Assembly: GCF_026212465.1 (NCBI RefSeq)
Contig: NC_080061.1
Span: forward strand, 19,888,141-19,952,140
Source of the DNA: Amaranthus tricolor
Lineage: Eukaryota; Streptophyta; Magnoliopsida; Caryophyllales; Amaranthaceae
DNA: 64,000 nucleotides
Reading direction: 5' to 3'
In this document: positions 50,479 through 62,000 of the stretch, piece by piece
Layout of the letters: each line of letters begins with the position of its first letter
Position numbering within the stretch: position 1 is the first letter of the stretch
Notes under the pieces: model-generated
Told to the model about the DNA's origin: nothing
The model's database searches: none
The model's input: only the letters and a program-made list of their open reading frames with translations
Translations under genes and position numbers: made by a program

Positions 50479-51572
50479 TTGCAAGACTTTGATAATTTAG
50501 GTGACAATGTAGATTATTCTGTTAGATTTGTTATGGATAGGGAATTCGATTTTATTGATGAATTACATGCTTGGGCCGATGAGATAGCTTTAGAAATTGA
50601 TTTTTCAATTTACATGTGCCTTATATTAACAAAAAGAGGGACGTTCGAGAGTAAGTTTATACTTACGATGTCAACGTTATGGTAATATTACGGGGTGGAT
50701 AGCATAAGTTAGATAAAGCTGCTCGACCCGGTTCTAGAAGTAGAGCATGTGGTTGTATATTTATGATAGTAAGAAGTAGTCATAAACCAGGAAAAAGACC
50801 TTGGACTGTGAGGATGTGTCCTGGTGAAAAAGGAAGGCATTACCACCCATTTCTAGTATATGGAGATGGTCATGTAAGAGCAACTAGGTCGCCAGTAGAT
50901 ATTCGACACCATATACGACAACTTAGAGCAACCGCTATGCAACCTGCTTTTATCATGACCTCTATAAGACAAAATTTCCTTGGTTTTATGCTAGTATGAA
51001 TCAAATATACAACATAAGCCAATCAATTAGAAGAGAAGAGATGGATGGTAGGACTCCGATTCAACACACTATGTGGTATGCACATATTTGGATAGTGAAG
51101 GTCAATTGAGTAGATTATTACTTGCAAATCCTTCATCCATTTAGATGATTCGTACATGACCTTATGTTGTATTGATCAACCTATAAAACTGACAAACAAA
51201 AGTGACCGTTGTGTGAAATTGTTAGAATGACTCCAACCAATCACAACTTCTTGGTTGCATTTTTTCTGATGCAGGATGAGGCGGCTATTTCATATTCTTA
51301 GGTTGGAGAGATTAAGAGATATTTTTGGTGGTGCTCAGTCTCCAAATGTTATTATAACTGAACAAGATGAGGTGTTATCTACAGCCATTTGTGATGTCTT
51401 TCTTGGTAGATTGGTTATACTAATTAATGTATATCATTTTATTTATTAAATATATATTACTTATATACATTTTCCTCTTTAATGTAGATGTGCGACATTT
51501 ATTATGTGCATGACACATTTGAAACGACGTTGAGAACATGGTTGATAAATTGTGTGGTGGGAAAAAAAATGA
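50479..51572 (+). pseudogene. Mutator-like (MULE/FAR1-type) transposase N-terminal half, broken
   Basis: Frame 1 (50479-50649) reads FVMDREFDFIDELHAWADEI, the start of the FAR1-type domain. After a frameshift come CQRYGNITG, then GSRSRACGCIFMIVRSSHKP, GKRPWTVRMCPGEKGRHYHP: Cys, Cys and His-x-His of the WRKY-GCM1-like zinc domain. Then RSPVDIRHHIRQLRA. From 51030, RTPIQHTMWYAH, LSRLLLANPSSI, RTWPYVVLID and a degenerate DEAAISYS...FWW stretch follow the order of the MULE domain, with stops. After a possible intron (51411-51487), RHLLCA-HI-NDVENMVDK ends the similarity. No terminal repeats found. Confidence 0.82.
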
Positions 51573-52719
51573 ACAAGGGTTGATATTCAAGCAACCATCC
51601 TAAAGGAGTCGCATGTAATCAAAGCACTATCAACGCGCTAATGCATAATATACGAAAACCAGCCTAAAGGAGTGGCAAGTAACACTCCAAACAACACTCT
51701 ATAATCAGAGGTGTATGCTCATAACCCTAAAAAATAACCCTAGCTATGTGCCCTCCGTAGTTGGGGCGACATGATAAGCTAGTTTATGTTTGCATACTTT
51801 GGGCATTTCTTATACCGTGGCACTGCATCCTCCTCTTGGCTATCTTCTACAACATCAAAAGCAACAGTCATACTAGGCCAGCATGTGTAAACTTGCCCGC
51901 ATGGCCTCGGACAACCGTCCACAGGCTGCCCTATAGACCTCTAAGTAAAGTGGCTCTAGAGCTGTTCCCACTCAATAAACCTCTAAAACACCCTTGTCTT
52001 TACCTTGGTTACCGCCATTGATAAGGGGTTTTTGCACGTCGTTTATGCTAGACCCTAATCAAACAATATTTGTAACAACCTACGCACTATACAAGTATAG
52101 TGAGGTAGGGGATCGAACCACCAGGACAAAACATAACAATAGACTTTATATCTCAATATAACAAGGGTTTTTGTGATCAAAGGACTTCTAAAACTAAAGA
52201 CAATAGTAACTAGCAATAGTGAATAATGATATAGACCAAAGGAATTTAAGCATGGTAAAGAGTAGTTCCAACCTTGGAAAGTGATTTCAAAACAAGGCAT
52301 GTTAGGCAAAGAAAGTCAAACAATAACTAGTCTAGATCCCCAACGATACGAGAGAAAGTTAGGGATTACACAAATCACAACGAATGACCTATAATCGCCT
52401 TATGTCTCCAAAGGAGTTGCATGAGAAGATTCGTATTGGGTTTCAAAGACTAGGTATTGTAACTTTCTCTCTACTCCTAAACAATAGACAATAGAGCCAT
52501 TCCTAGGGTTTCACTAATCAAACCCCCAAAGAGAACTACTCACACATGATGGATGAACGCAAGACAAGGGTAATCCATAAACCAACAACCAATAACATAG
52601 TCAACATTAAGTGAAACCAACAAGAGCAAGGAATAAATAAAGACTATTTAAAGAAGCAATAAATGCAAGCAAGACAACAAGAGCAATAAATGAACTCAAG
52701 AGTAAATGGAAGATTAATA
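51573..52719 (-). other. Old LTR/leader-like sequence hosting the copia element
   Basis: No gene. Near 52095-52120 the minus strand reads cctggtggttcgatcccctacctcactata, a phrase seen in leaders of Tat/Athila-like gypsy elements. The sequence continues after the copia insertion at 55114. Repeated word cctaaaggagt-gca-gtaa at 51600 and 51664. Confidence 0.45.
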
Positions 52720-52724
52720 CTTAC

Positions 52725-52758
52725 TGTAGGAATGCTAATGGATGATCGAATGCAACAA

Positions 52759-52795
<37 letters not shown>

Positions 52796-52840
52796 GAATT
52801 GTTGTGTAGTAGGTTTAAGATTTTTGCCTCTAATTTTTGC
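52725..52840 (-). repeat. Stub of the copia 3' LTR
   Basis: Same as the first part of 53860-53955 except for the G-run length. Breaks at ...ctaatttttgc; the intact LTR goes on ggaattgtatc whereas here ctcttatattg follows. Confidence 0.88.
52761..52794. repeat. Poly-G run, 34 bases
   Basis: 34 consecutive G at a place where the partner LTR has 7 and the solo LTR at 27032 has 6. Either real expansion or a sequencing/assembly error. Confidence 0.9.
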
Positions 52841-52893
52841 CTCTTATATTGTCTTCCAACTTCTCTTGCTTTTCCCTTGCCCTTCTCATTTTT

Positions 52894-53790
52894 CTATTGA
52901 GGGCAATCCTTGATGAAGTGTTCAGTGCTCCTGCATTTGTGGCATTCAAAATTTTTCTTCAAGTTAGTAGTTCCCTTTTCTTTATTATTTCTTTGATTTC
53001 CATATCTTCTGTTCCTGAAGAATTTTTTGAATTTACGTGCCAACAAAGCTGCTTCCTCTTCGCCATCTTCTGATTCTTCACTATCATCTGCTGCCAGAGC
53101 CAATCCTTTGTTTCGGGAACTGTCAGCGGTTCCCAAATGCAATTCATGGGTCATTAGAGAACCAGCCAGCTCTTCCAAATTAAACTTGGTGAAATCTTTG
53201 GACTCCTGGATGGCAGTTACCTTTGCTCTCCAGCGTTCGTCTTGAGGAAGACTCCTTAGTACTTTCCTAACTTGTTCATCAACGGGAATGATTCTACCAA
53301 GAGAGACTAATTCATTCGTAATATTTGTGAACCTAGTGAACATCTCTTGAATGTTTTCCCTCGGTTCCATGACGAATCTTTCATATTTGGACATTAGCAA
53401 GTCAATCTTGGATCGCTTTACTTCACTAGTACCTTCATGGGTAACTTCTAGCAGGTCCCAAATCTGCTTAGCGGTTTTGCAACCCATAATACGATTGTGC
53501 TCATTTGGACCAAGCCCACAGTGAAGTAACTTGATAGCAAGAGCGTTCATCTCCATCTTTTGAAAATCTTCTTTTTCATATTCAGTGTTTGGTTTTGGAA
53601 CAGCTTCATTGTTGGAGTTGATGGTCGTCACCTCAAAGTCTCCAATTTCAATGACTCTCCAAACTTGATAATTTTCGGCTTTTATGAAGATTTCCATTCT
53701 ATTTTTCCAGTAAGTATAGAATTTCCCATCGAACATGGGTGGCCTTTGTGTGGAGTACCCCTCTTCCATACGCTCGTTCATCTTCAACAT
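52894..53790 (-). CDS. Copia gag protein, 298 aa, intact frame
   Basis: Starts at ATG 53790, 54 bases from the PBS. N-terminal PPMFDGKFYTYWKNRMEIFI is the DUF4219 motif of copia gag; the centre (about 60-180) is the gag/UBN2 domain with CKTAKQIWDLLEVTHEGTSE and FTRFTNITNELVSLG; acidic segment SEESEDGEEE follows; zinc knuckle C283-HK-C286-RSTE-H291-FIKD-C296 ends the protein, which stops one codon later. In full copia elements gag and pol are one frame, so this is a gag-only remainder; the stop is created at or near the zinc knuckle. It packages element RNA into virus-like particles in the cytoplasm in active relatives. Expression of this copy is unknown. Confidence 0.92.
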   Translation of the reverse strand: MLKMNERMEEGYSTQRPPMFDGKFYTYWKNRMEIFIKAENYQVWRVIEIGDFEVTTINSNNEAVPKPNTEYEKEDFQKMEMNALAIKLLHCGLGPNEHNRIMGCKTAKQIWDLLEVTHEGTSEVKRSKIDLLMSKYERFVMEPRENIQEMFTRFTNITNELVSLGRIIPVDEQVRKVLRSLPQDERWRAKVTAIQESKDFTKFNLEELAGSLMTHELHLGTADSSRNKGLALAADDSEESEDGEEEAALLARKFKKFFRNRRYGNQRNNKEKGTTNLKKNFECHKCRSTEHFIKDCPQ

Positions 53791-53844
53791 CTTTCCAGGG
53801 AACAGGATACTGCTCTCAGGGTTTCCTGATTAAATGAGGAACAG

Positions 53845-53857
53845 GGCTCTGATACCA
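53845..53857 (-). other. Copia primer-binding site (initiator Met-tRNA)
   Basis: TGGTATCAGAGCC on the minus strand, two bases from the LTR TG. Confidence 0.92.
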
Positions 53858-53859
53858 AT

Positions 53860-55108
53860 TGTAGGAATGCTAATGGATGATCGAATGCAACAAGAGGGGG
53901 GGTGAATTGTTGTGTAGTAGGTTTAAGATTTTTGCCTCTAATTTTTGCGGAATTGTATCAAGTAAAGAACAAAACTTAAACTCAAAAACGAAAAGAAAAA
54001 TAATAAACGAGACAAAGATTTTACGTGGAAACCTTCTTGGCCTAATAAGAAGGAAAAACCACGACCCCCCGGGATTTCAAAATTCTCACTATGTTAAGGC
54101 AATCAATTACAATTACACAAAACAATGTTTGCTTCACTTGAAGCTTCTCAATTCTCTAAATGCTTCACTCAAAGCTTCTCTACTTAGCCTACTTCTCTTC
54201 TCTTCTCTTTCTCTCCTTCTCTTTCTCTTCTCTCGATTCTATTCTCTATTCCCTTAGACTTTCCATAAGTCTAATTACAACCAAACACTCAATTACCCTT
54301 TACAAGGCCAACTCTCATGAAGATTAAAATTAAGTAGTTGCTCAAGAAAAATATAATGAATTAATTGGCATTCAAAAACAGAAAATATTTTTCTTTGAAT
54401 GATCTCCCTTAAATGGACACTCTCTCTTCATATCCGCTTAACCGTAGCTTCCCTCTTTTATAAAGGGAACAGCCGTCAGTGCACTCAGCCCACGTTCTCC
54501 ATGAGATGCACTTATCCCACGACTTCCATAAACTTACTTGCTCCCAAAGAAAGTGGGAAGTTAGTTGAAAGTAGGAGTGGAACATAACTGCTGTACGGTT
54601 AATATTACATGGGTTAAAGGAAGATCCTAAAATGTAGGAGACTAATTCAAAGTAGAGAACAAGTCTCTTGGATGTCCAAGTTTATAGGAGATAAACAAGG
54701 AATTAGTCTTCTCCATGTTTTTAGGCGTATTAAAAACATTTAGCCAATTAATAAATAAATTTAATTAAGCAACTAATTAAATTTTAACCTTTTACATTAA
54801 CTAAAAACAGAAAACATAATTTTCGTAACTTCCAGTCAATGTCTTCTTCAGACCTGTATTGTGGGGAACAGCGCACTGTCTCCATCTACAGCTTTCGTCA
54901 GGACTTCAACTCTAGGAATAGTAAACTGACTTCTAAAGCAATTGCCCAACTTCTTGGATATTTGAGACATGTACAACTTCCACGAATCAAGTCATAGGCT
55001 TCATCAACGATTTAAATTAAACCGGATATATACCTACAAAACAATCTCTAAAAATATGTTTGTTTATTTAAAAAGTGAAGTCATCATCAAAACCTTAAGA
55101 GACCAACA
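53860..55108 (-). repeat. Complete 5' LTR of the copia element (1249 bp)
   Basis: Plus-strand TGTAGGAATGC to GACCAACA, TG...CA. Related in block order to the solo LTR at 27032-28510 but clearly diverged. Confidence 0.92.
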
Positions 55109-55113
55109 CTTAC

Positions 55114-55817
55114 AAACAATGTTTAAACTACAATGAGAAATAATGAAGATTCATGAACCTAGGTTGAAATCCAGAACTAGAAAGCAGAAATCTTGGGACT
55201 ATAAAGTTTGAAGGCACAAACTAATAAAAGTAGGGTTTGATGAACTAAATAACAGCTTAACAATAAGAGTAAATCTACGCAAGGAATGTATTGCCTCGAA
55301 ATACAAAAACTAGCCTTTAAGTCTTAAGTGAGAAGGAAATAGCACACGCAAAAATAAGGCCATTCGCCCGAATCCAGTGCCTTCACCCTAATGTTTGGTC
55401 ATTCGGCATAAACATGAGGTTTGTAAGCAATATAGTGCTTGGGGGTTATTCGCCCAAATGACTCATCCATTTGGCCGAATGTATTCTGTTCGACCGAATG
55501 TTCTTCATTTTTCATTTCCAGTGACATTGGCTAGTAAAAGTGTAGAGTGCTGCAGCTCCATTCTACCGAATGGAGAGGAGATTCGGCCGAATGAACAAGA
55601 TTTCTACCTTTTTGAACTTTGTTGCAGCGACTAAGAGACTCCGAGCTTCACGGGGATTACGGGAGTGATTTGAAGTACGTGTCAAAACCCCGTTAAACAC
55701 ATCTAAGCTTCTATATAAGTGTCTAAGCCTTGAACTCATGCCATTTGACTTGGAAATCACCAAAATCACATGAATTAACCTTCAAACACTTTGAAGGCAA
55801 GAGCAACGTTAAATGAT
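55114..55817 (-). other. Continuation of the old LTR/leader-like sequence
   Basis: No gene. 55360-55600 repeats words such as ttcggccgaatg, ttcgcccgaat and tcgaccgaatg six or more times, a degenerate short repeat with inverted-repeat character. Confidence 0.45.
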
Positions 55818-56041
55818 TGATGTGCTCGTTTTAGAGCACGTTTTCTCCCCTATTATAGTGTCGAGTATGACTATTTTACATTGGTTTAATACATAATGCG
55901 CTCTATCTTACCTTGTTCATGTCTCCGTTGTATTGGTGGTTATTTCAGGTGTTTTTGGACATTTCAAGGTCAAGCCACAAGAATTCGAGGGCTAGACACC
56001 ATGAATGAAGATGAGACACGCGTATTAAAGCTTTACCAAGC
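55818..56041 (+). mobile_element. LTR-start-like fragment abutting the satellite
   Basis: tgatgtgctcgttttagagc followed by acgttttctcccctattatagtg looks like the start of a gypsy LTR of Athila/Tat type, and aattcgagggctagacacc is in the same style. It breaks off at about 56041, where satellite monomers begin. Confidence 0.4.
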
Positions 56042-59000
56042 ACTAATACGAGAAAGTGCCAAAAACGCTATAAAAAACTAAAAAAATGAACCCTAGCACT
56101 TAATATCAAGCATTTGAACATTGTTTTCGATTCTAACCATTTCAAAAAATTATTATACACCAAATAGTGTTTTGTGCCATTATTCGTGGCAAACAAACCA
56201 AGATTAAACCACTTTATGCGAGAAATTGCAAAAAAGCTTAAAAAACCTCAAAACTCAATTCAGCCCGTAATATCAAGCATATGGCTATTCTTTTCGTTTC
56301 TAACCATTTCGACAGAATAATATATTCCAAATAGTGTTTTGTGAAATTTTTAGTGGCAAAAAAACCAAGTTTGAACCACTTTATGCGAGAAAGTGCCAAA
56401 AAAGCTTAAAAAACATAAAAAAAAAAAATTTAGCATGTAATATCAAGCATATGACTATTGTTTTCGTTTCTAACCATTTCAACACAATAATATATACCAA
56501 ATACTGATGTGTGCCATTTTTCGTGGCAAACAAAACAAGTTTGAACTACTTTATGCGAGAAAGTGCCAAAAAGCATAAAAACCTCAAAAACGCAACTTAG
56601 CACGTAATATCAAGCATATGACTATTGTTTTCGATTCTAACCATTTCAACACAATATTATATACCTAAGAGTGTTGTGTGCCATGTTTCGTGGCAAACAA
56701 ATAAAGTTTGAACAACTTTATGCGATTAAGTACCAACAAGCAAAAAAAAACTCAATAACACAACGTAGCACGTAATATCAACCATATGGCTATTGTTTTT
56801 GATTCTAACCATTTCAACAAAATTATAATTACCAAATAGAGATACGTGACATTTTTTGTGGCAAACAAACCAAGTTTGAACCACTCTATGCGAGAAAGTG
56901 CCAAATAGCTTAAAAACCTCAAAAACGCTACTTAGCACGTAATATCAGGCATATGACTATTGTTTTCGATTCTAATCATTCCAACACAATATTATATACC
57001 AAATAGTGATGTGTGCCATTTTTCGTGGCAAACAAAGCAAGTTTAATCACTTTATGCGAGAAAGTGCCAAAAATGCTAAAAAACCTCAAAAATGCAACCT
57101 AGCACGTAATATCAAGCATATGACTATTGTTTTTGATTCAAACCGTTTCAAAACAATAATATATACCAAATAGTTTTGTGTACCATGTTTCGTGGAAAAC
57201 AAACCAAATTTAAACCACTTTATGCAATAAAGTGCCAAAAAGCTTAAAAAACTTCAAAACGCAATTTAGCCCGTAATATCAAGCATATGGCTATTGTTTT
57301 CAATTCTAACCATTTCAATAGAATAATATATTTCAATTAGTGTTGTGTGACAAGTCTCGTGGCAAACAAACAAAGTTTGAACCACATTATGTGAGAAAGT
57401 GCCAAAAAAGATTTATAAACCTAAAAAAAAAATTTAGCATGTAATATCAAGCATATGACTATTATTTTCCTTTCTAACCATTTCAACACAACAATATATA
57501 CATAAATCGTGATGTGTGCCATTTTTCGTGGCAAACAAACCAAGTTTGAACTACTTTATGAAAGAAAGTGCCAAAAACGCTAAAAACACTTAAAAAGCAC
57601 TACTTAGCACATAATACCAAGTATATGACAATTGTTTTTAATTTTAACCATTTCAAGACAATATTATATACCAAATAGTGTTGTGTGCAAAGTTTCGTGG
57701 CAAACAAATCAAGTTTGAACCACTTTATGCGAGAAAGCACCAAAAACGCATTAAAACCTCAAAAACGCAACTTAGCACGTGACTATTATTTTTAATTCTA
57801 AAAATTTCAACACAATAATATTTGCAAAATAGTGTTGTGTGCCATTTTTCGTGGCAAACAAACCAAGTTTTAAACACTTGATGCGAGAAAGTGCCAAAAA
57901 CACTTAAAAAACCTCAAAAACGCAACTTAGCACGTAATATTAACCATATGAGTATTGTTTTCGTTTCTAACCATTTCAAAAAAATAATATATACCAAATA
58001 GTGTTGTGTGCCATGTTTTGTGGTGAACAAACCAAGTTTAAACCACTTTATATGAGAGTGCCAAAAAGCTTACAATACCTCAAAAACGAAACTTAGCGCG
58101 TAATATCAAGTATATGGCTATTTTTTTTGGTTCTAACCATTTCAACACAATAATATATACGAAATAGTGATGTGTGCCATTTTTTGTGTCAAACAAACCA
58201 AGTTTGAACCACTTTCTATGAGAAAGTGCCAAAAAGCTTTAAAAACCTTAAAAATGCAACTTAGCACGTAATATCAAGTATATGGCTATTGTTTTCATTG
58301 CTAACCATTTCAAGAAAATAATATATACCAAATAGTGATGTGTGCCATTTTATCATGGAAAACAAACTATGTTTGAACAACTTTATGCGAGAAAGTGACA
58401 AAAACGCTTAAAAAAACCTAAAAAAACGCTTAACCATTTCTATGAGTATTATTTTCGATTCTAACCTTTTCAACACAATAATATATACAAAATAGTGATG
58501 TGTGCAATTTTTCGTGGCAAACAAACCAAGTGTGAACCACTTTATGCGAGAAAGTGCCAAAAACACTAAAAAAACCTAAAAAACGAACCCTAGCACACAA
58601 TATAAGGCAGATGAACATTGTTTTCGATTCTAACCATTTCAAAAAATTATTATACACCAAATAGTTTTCTATGCCATGTTTCGTGGCAAACAAACCAAGT
58701 TTGAACCACTTTATGCGAGAAAGCGCAAAAAGATTACAAAACCTAAAAAACGCAACTGAGCACGTAATAACAAGCATATGGCTATTGTTTTTAATTCTAA
58801 CCATTTCAACACAATAATATATACCAAATAGTGATGTGTGCCATTTTTTGTGGCAAACAAACCAAGTTTGAAACACTCTATGCGAGAAAATGCCAAAAAG
58901 GTTAAAAAACTCAAAAACGCAACTCAGCACGTAATATCAAGCATATGGCTATTGTTTTCGAATCAAATCATTTCAACAAAATAATATATACCAAATAGTG

Positions 59001-62000
59001 ATGTGTCCCAGTTTTTCGTGGTAAACAAACCATGTTTGAACAACTTAATGCGAGAATGTGACAAAAAAGATTAAAATACATAAAAAAACGCAATTTAGCA
59101 TGTAATATCAAGCATATGACTATTTTTTTCGATTCTAACCATTTCAACACAATAATATATACCAAATAGTGATGTGTGCAATTTTTCGTGGCAGACAATT
59201 CAAGTTTGAACCACTTTATACGAGAAAGTGCCAAAAACGCTATAAAAACATAAAAAACGAACCCAAGCATTTAATATCAAGCATATGAACATTGTTGTCG
59301 ATTCTAAACATTTCAAAATTTATTATACACTAAATAGTGTTGAGTGCCATGTTTCATGGCAAACAAACCAAGTTTAAAACACTTTATGCGAAAAAGTGCA
59401 AAAAAGCTTGAAAAACCTCAAAACTCAATTCAGCCCGTAATATCAAGCATATGGCTATCGTTTTTGTTTCTAACCATTTCGACAGAATAATATATTCCAA
59501 ATAGTGTTGTGTGACAGGTTTTGTGGCAAAAAAACCAAGTTTGAACCACTTTATGTGAGAAAGTTCCAAAAAAGCTTTAAAAACCTGAAAAAAAATAAAA
59601 TTTAGCATGTAATATCAAGCATATGACTATTGTTTTCGTTTCTAACCATTTAAAAAAAATAATATATACCAAATAGTGTTGTGTGCCAAGTTTTGTGGCG
59701 AACAAACCAAGTTTAAACCAGTTTATGTGAGATAGTGCCATAAAGCTCACAAAACCTAAAAAACGCAACTTAGCACGTAATATCAAGCATATGGCTATTA
59801 TTTTCGATTCAAACCATTTCAAAAAAATAATATATACCAAATAGTGATGTGTGCCTTTTTTTGTGGTAAACAAACTAGGTTTGAACAGCTTTATGCGAGA
59901 ACGTTACAAAAACGCTTAAAAAACGCAATTTAGCTTGTAATATTAAGCATATGACTATTGTTTTCGATTCTAACCATTTCAACACAATAATATATACCAA
60001 ATAGTGATCTGTGCAATTTTTCGTGGCAAACAAACCAATTTTGAACTACTTTATGCGAGAAACTGCCAAAAACGCTAAAAAAAGCAAAGAAACGAACCCT
60101 AGGACATAATATCAAGCATATGAACATTGTTTTCGATTCTAACCATTTCAACAAAATATTATACACCAAATAGTGTTTTGTGCCATGTTTCGTGGCAAAC
60201 AAACCAAGTTTAAACCACTTTATGCGAGAAAGTGCTAAAAAGCATAAAAAATCTCAAAACGCAATTCAGCCCGTAATATCAAGCATATGGCTATATTTTT
60301 CGTTTATAACCATATAATATTGTCTTCGTTTATAACAAAATTTAGCATATAATATCAAGTATATGACTATTGTATTCGTTTCTAACCAATTCAACACAAT
60401 AATATATATATCAAATAGTGATGTGTGCCACTTTGTGGAAAACAAACCAAGTTTGAACCACTTTATGCGAGAAAGTGCCAAAAAGCTTAAAAACCTCAAA
60501 AACGCAACTTAGCACGTAATATCAAGCATATGACAATTGTTTTAGATTGTAACCATTTAAACACAATATTACATACCTAATAGTGTTGTGTGCCATGTTT
60601 CGTGGCAAACACACAAAGTTTGAACAACGTTATGCGATTAAGTACCTAAAACCAAAAAAAAACTCAGTAACGCAACTTAGCACGTAATATCAACCATATG
60701 GCTATTGTTTTTGATTCTAACCATTTCAACAAAATTACATATTCCAAATAGAGATGTGTGCCATTTTTCGTGGCAAACAAACTAAGTTTGAACTACTTTA
60801 TGCAAGAAACTGCCAAAAACGCTAAAAAAACCTTAAAAGCGCTACTTAGCACATAATACCAAGTATATGACTATTGTTTTTAATTTTAACCATTTCAAGA
60901 CAATATTATATACCAAATAGTGTTGTGTGCAAAGTTTCGTGCCAAACAAATAAAGTTTGAACCACTTTATGCGAGAAAGCACCAAAAACACTTAAAAACC
61001 CTCAAAAACGCAACTTAGTACGTGATATCAAGCATATGATTATTGATTTTTAATCTAACCATTTCAACACAATATTATATACCTAAAAGTGATGTGTGCC
61101 ATTTTTCGTGGCAAACAAACCAAGTTTGAATCACTTTATGCGAGAAAGAGCCAACAACGCTAAAAAACCTCAAAAATGCAACCTAGCACATAATATCAAG
61201 CATATGACTATTATTTTTGATTCTAACCATTTGAACAAAATATTTTACACCAAATATTGTTGTGTGCCAAGTTTCATGGCAAACAAACCACGTTTGAACC
61301 ACTTTATGCTTGAAAGTACCAAAAACGCTTAAAAACCTCAAAAACGCAACTTAGCACGTAATAACAAGCATATGACTATTGTTTTTCATTCAAACGAATT
61401 CAACACAATAATATATACCAAATAGTGTTGTGTACCATGTTTCGTGGCAAACAAATCAAGTTTGTACCACTTTATGCGAGAAAGCACCAAAAATGTTTAA
61501 AAACCCTCAAAAACGCAACTTAGCACGTAATATCAAGCATATGATTATTGTATTCGATTCTAACCATTTCAACACAATATTAAATACCTAATAGTGTTGT
61601 GTGCCATGTCTCGTGTTAAACAAGCCAAGTTTGAGCCACTTTATGCGATAAAGTGCCAAAAAGCTTAAAAAACCTCAAAATCGCAACTTAGCACGTAATA
61701 TCAACCATATGGCTATAGTTTTTCATTCTAACAATTACAACAAAATCGTGAGTGTGCCATTTTTTGTGGCAAACAAACCATGTTTGAACAACTTTATGCA
61801 AGAATGTTACAAAAACGCTTAAAAACCTCAAAAACGCAACTTAGCACGTAATATCAAGCATATGACTATTGTTTTTTTATTCAAACCATTTCAAAACAAT
61901 AATATATACCAAATAGTGTTGTGTACCATGTTTCGTGGCAAACAAACCAAGTTTAAATAAGTTTATGCGAGAAAATGCCAAAAAGCGTAAAAAACCTCAA

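Larger units (their letters stand above)
52725..55108 (-). mobile_element. Deleted Ty1/copia element, target duplication CTTAC
   Basis: Flanked by cttac at 52720-52724 and 55109-55113. Keeps a full 5' LTR (53860-55108), a perfect Met-tRNA primer site and gag, but pol and most of the 3' LTR are gone: the 3' LTR stub is 116 bp (52725-52840) and joins directly to the end of gag. The join lies within repeated tttttgcctct words, suggesting microhomology-mediated deletion. Confidence 0.93.

Noticed and set aside
51761..52021. 86-codon plus-strand ORF with Pro/Leu-rich product
   Set aside because: No domain, no gene signals, inside degraded LTR/leader-like sequence.
53845..53857. tRNA-like sequence TGGTATCAGAGCC
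   Set aside because: It is a retrotransposon primer-binding site complementary to the tRNA 3' end, not a tRNA gene; no cloverleaf around it.
58430..58930. 166-codon minus-strand ORF in the satellite, and about a dozen similar ones
   Set aside because: The monomer is often 168 bp, a multiple of three, so any open frame repeats. The same hydrophobic phrase recurs in every monomer and is broken by 167-bp units; it is a by-product of the array.
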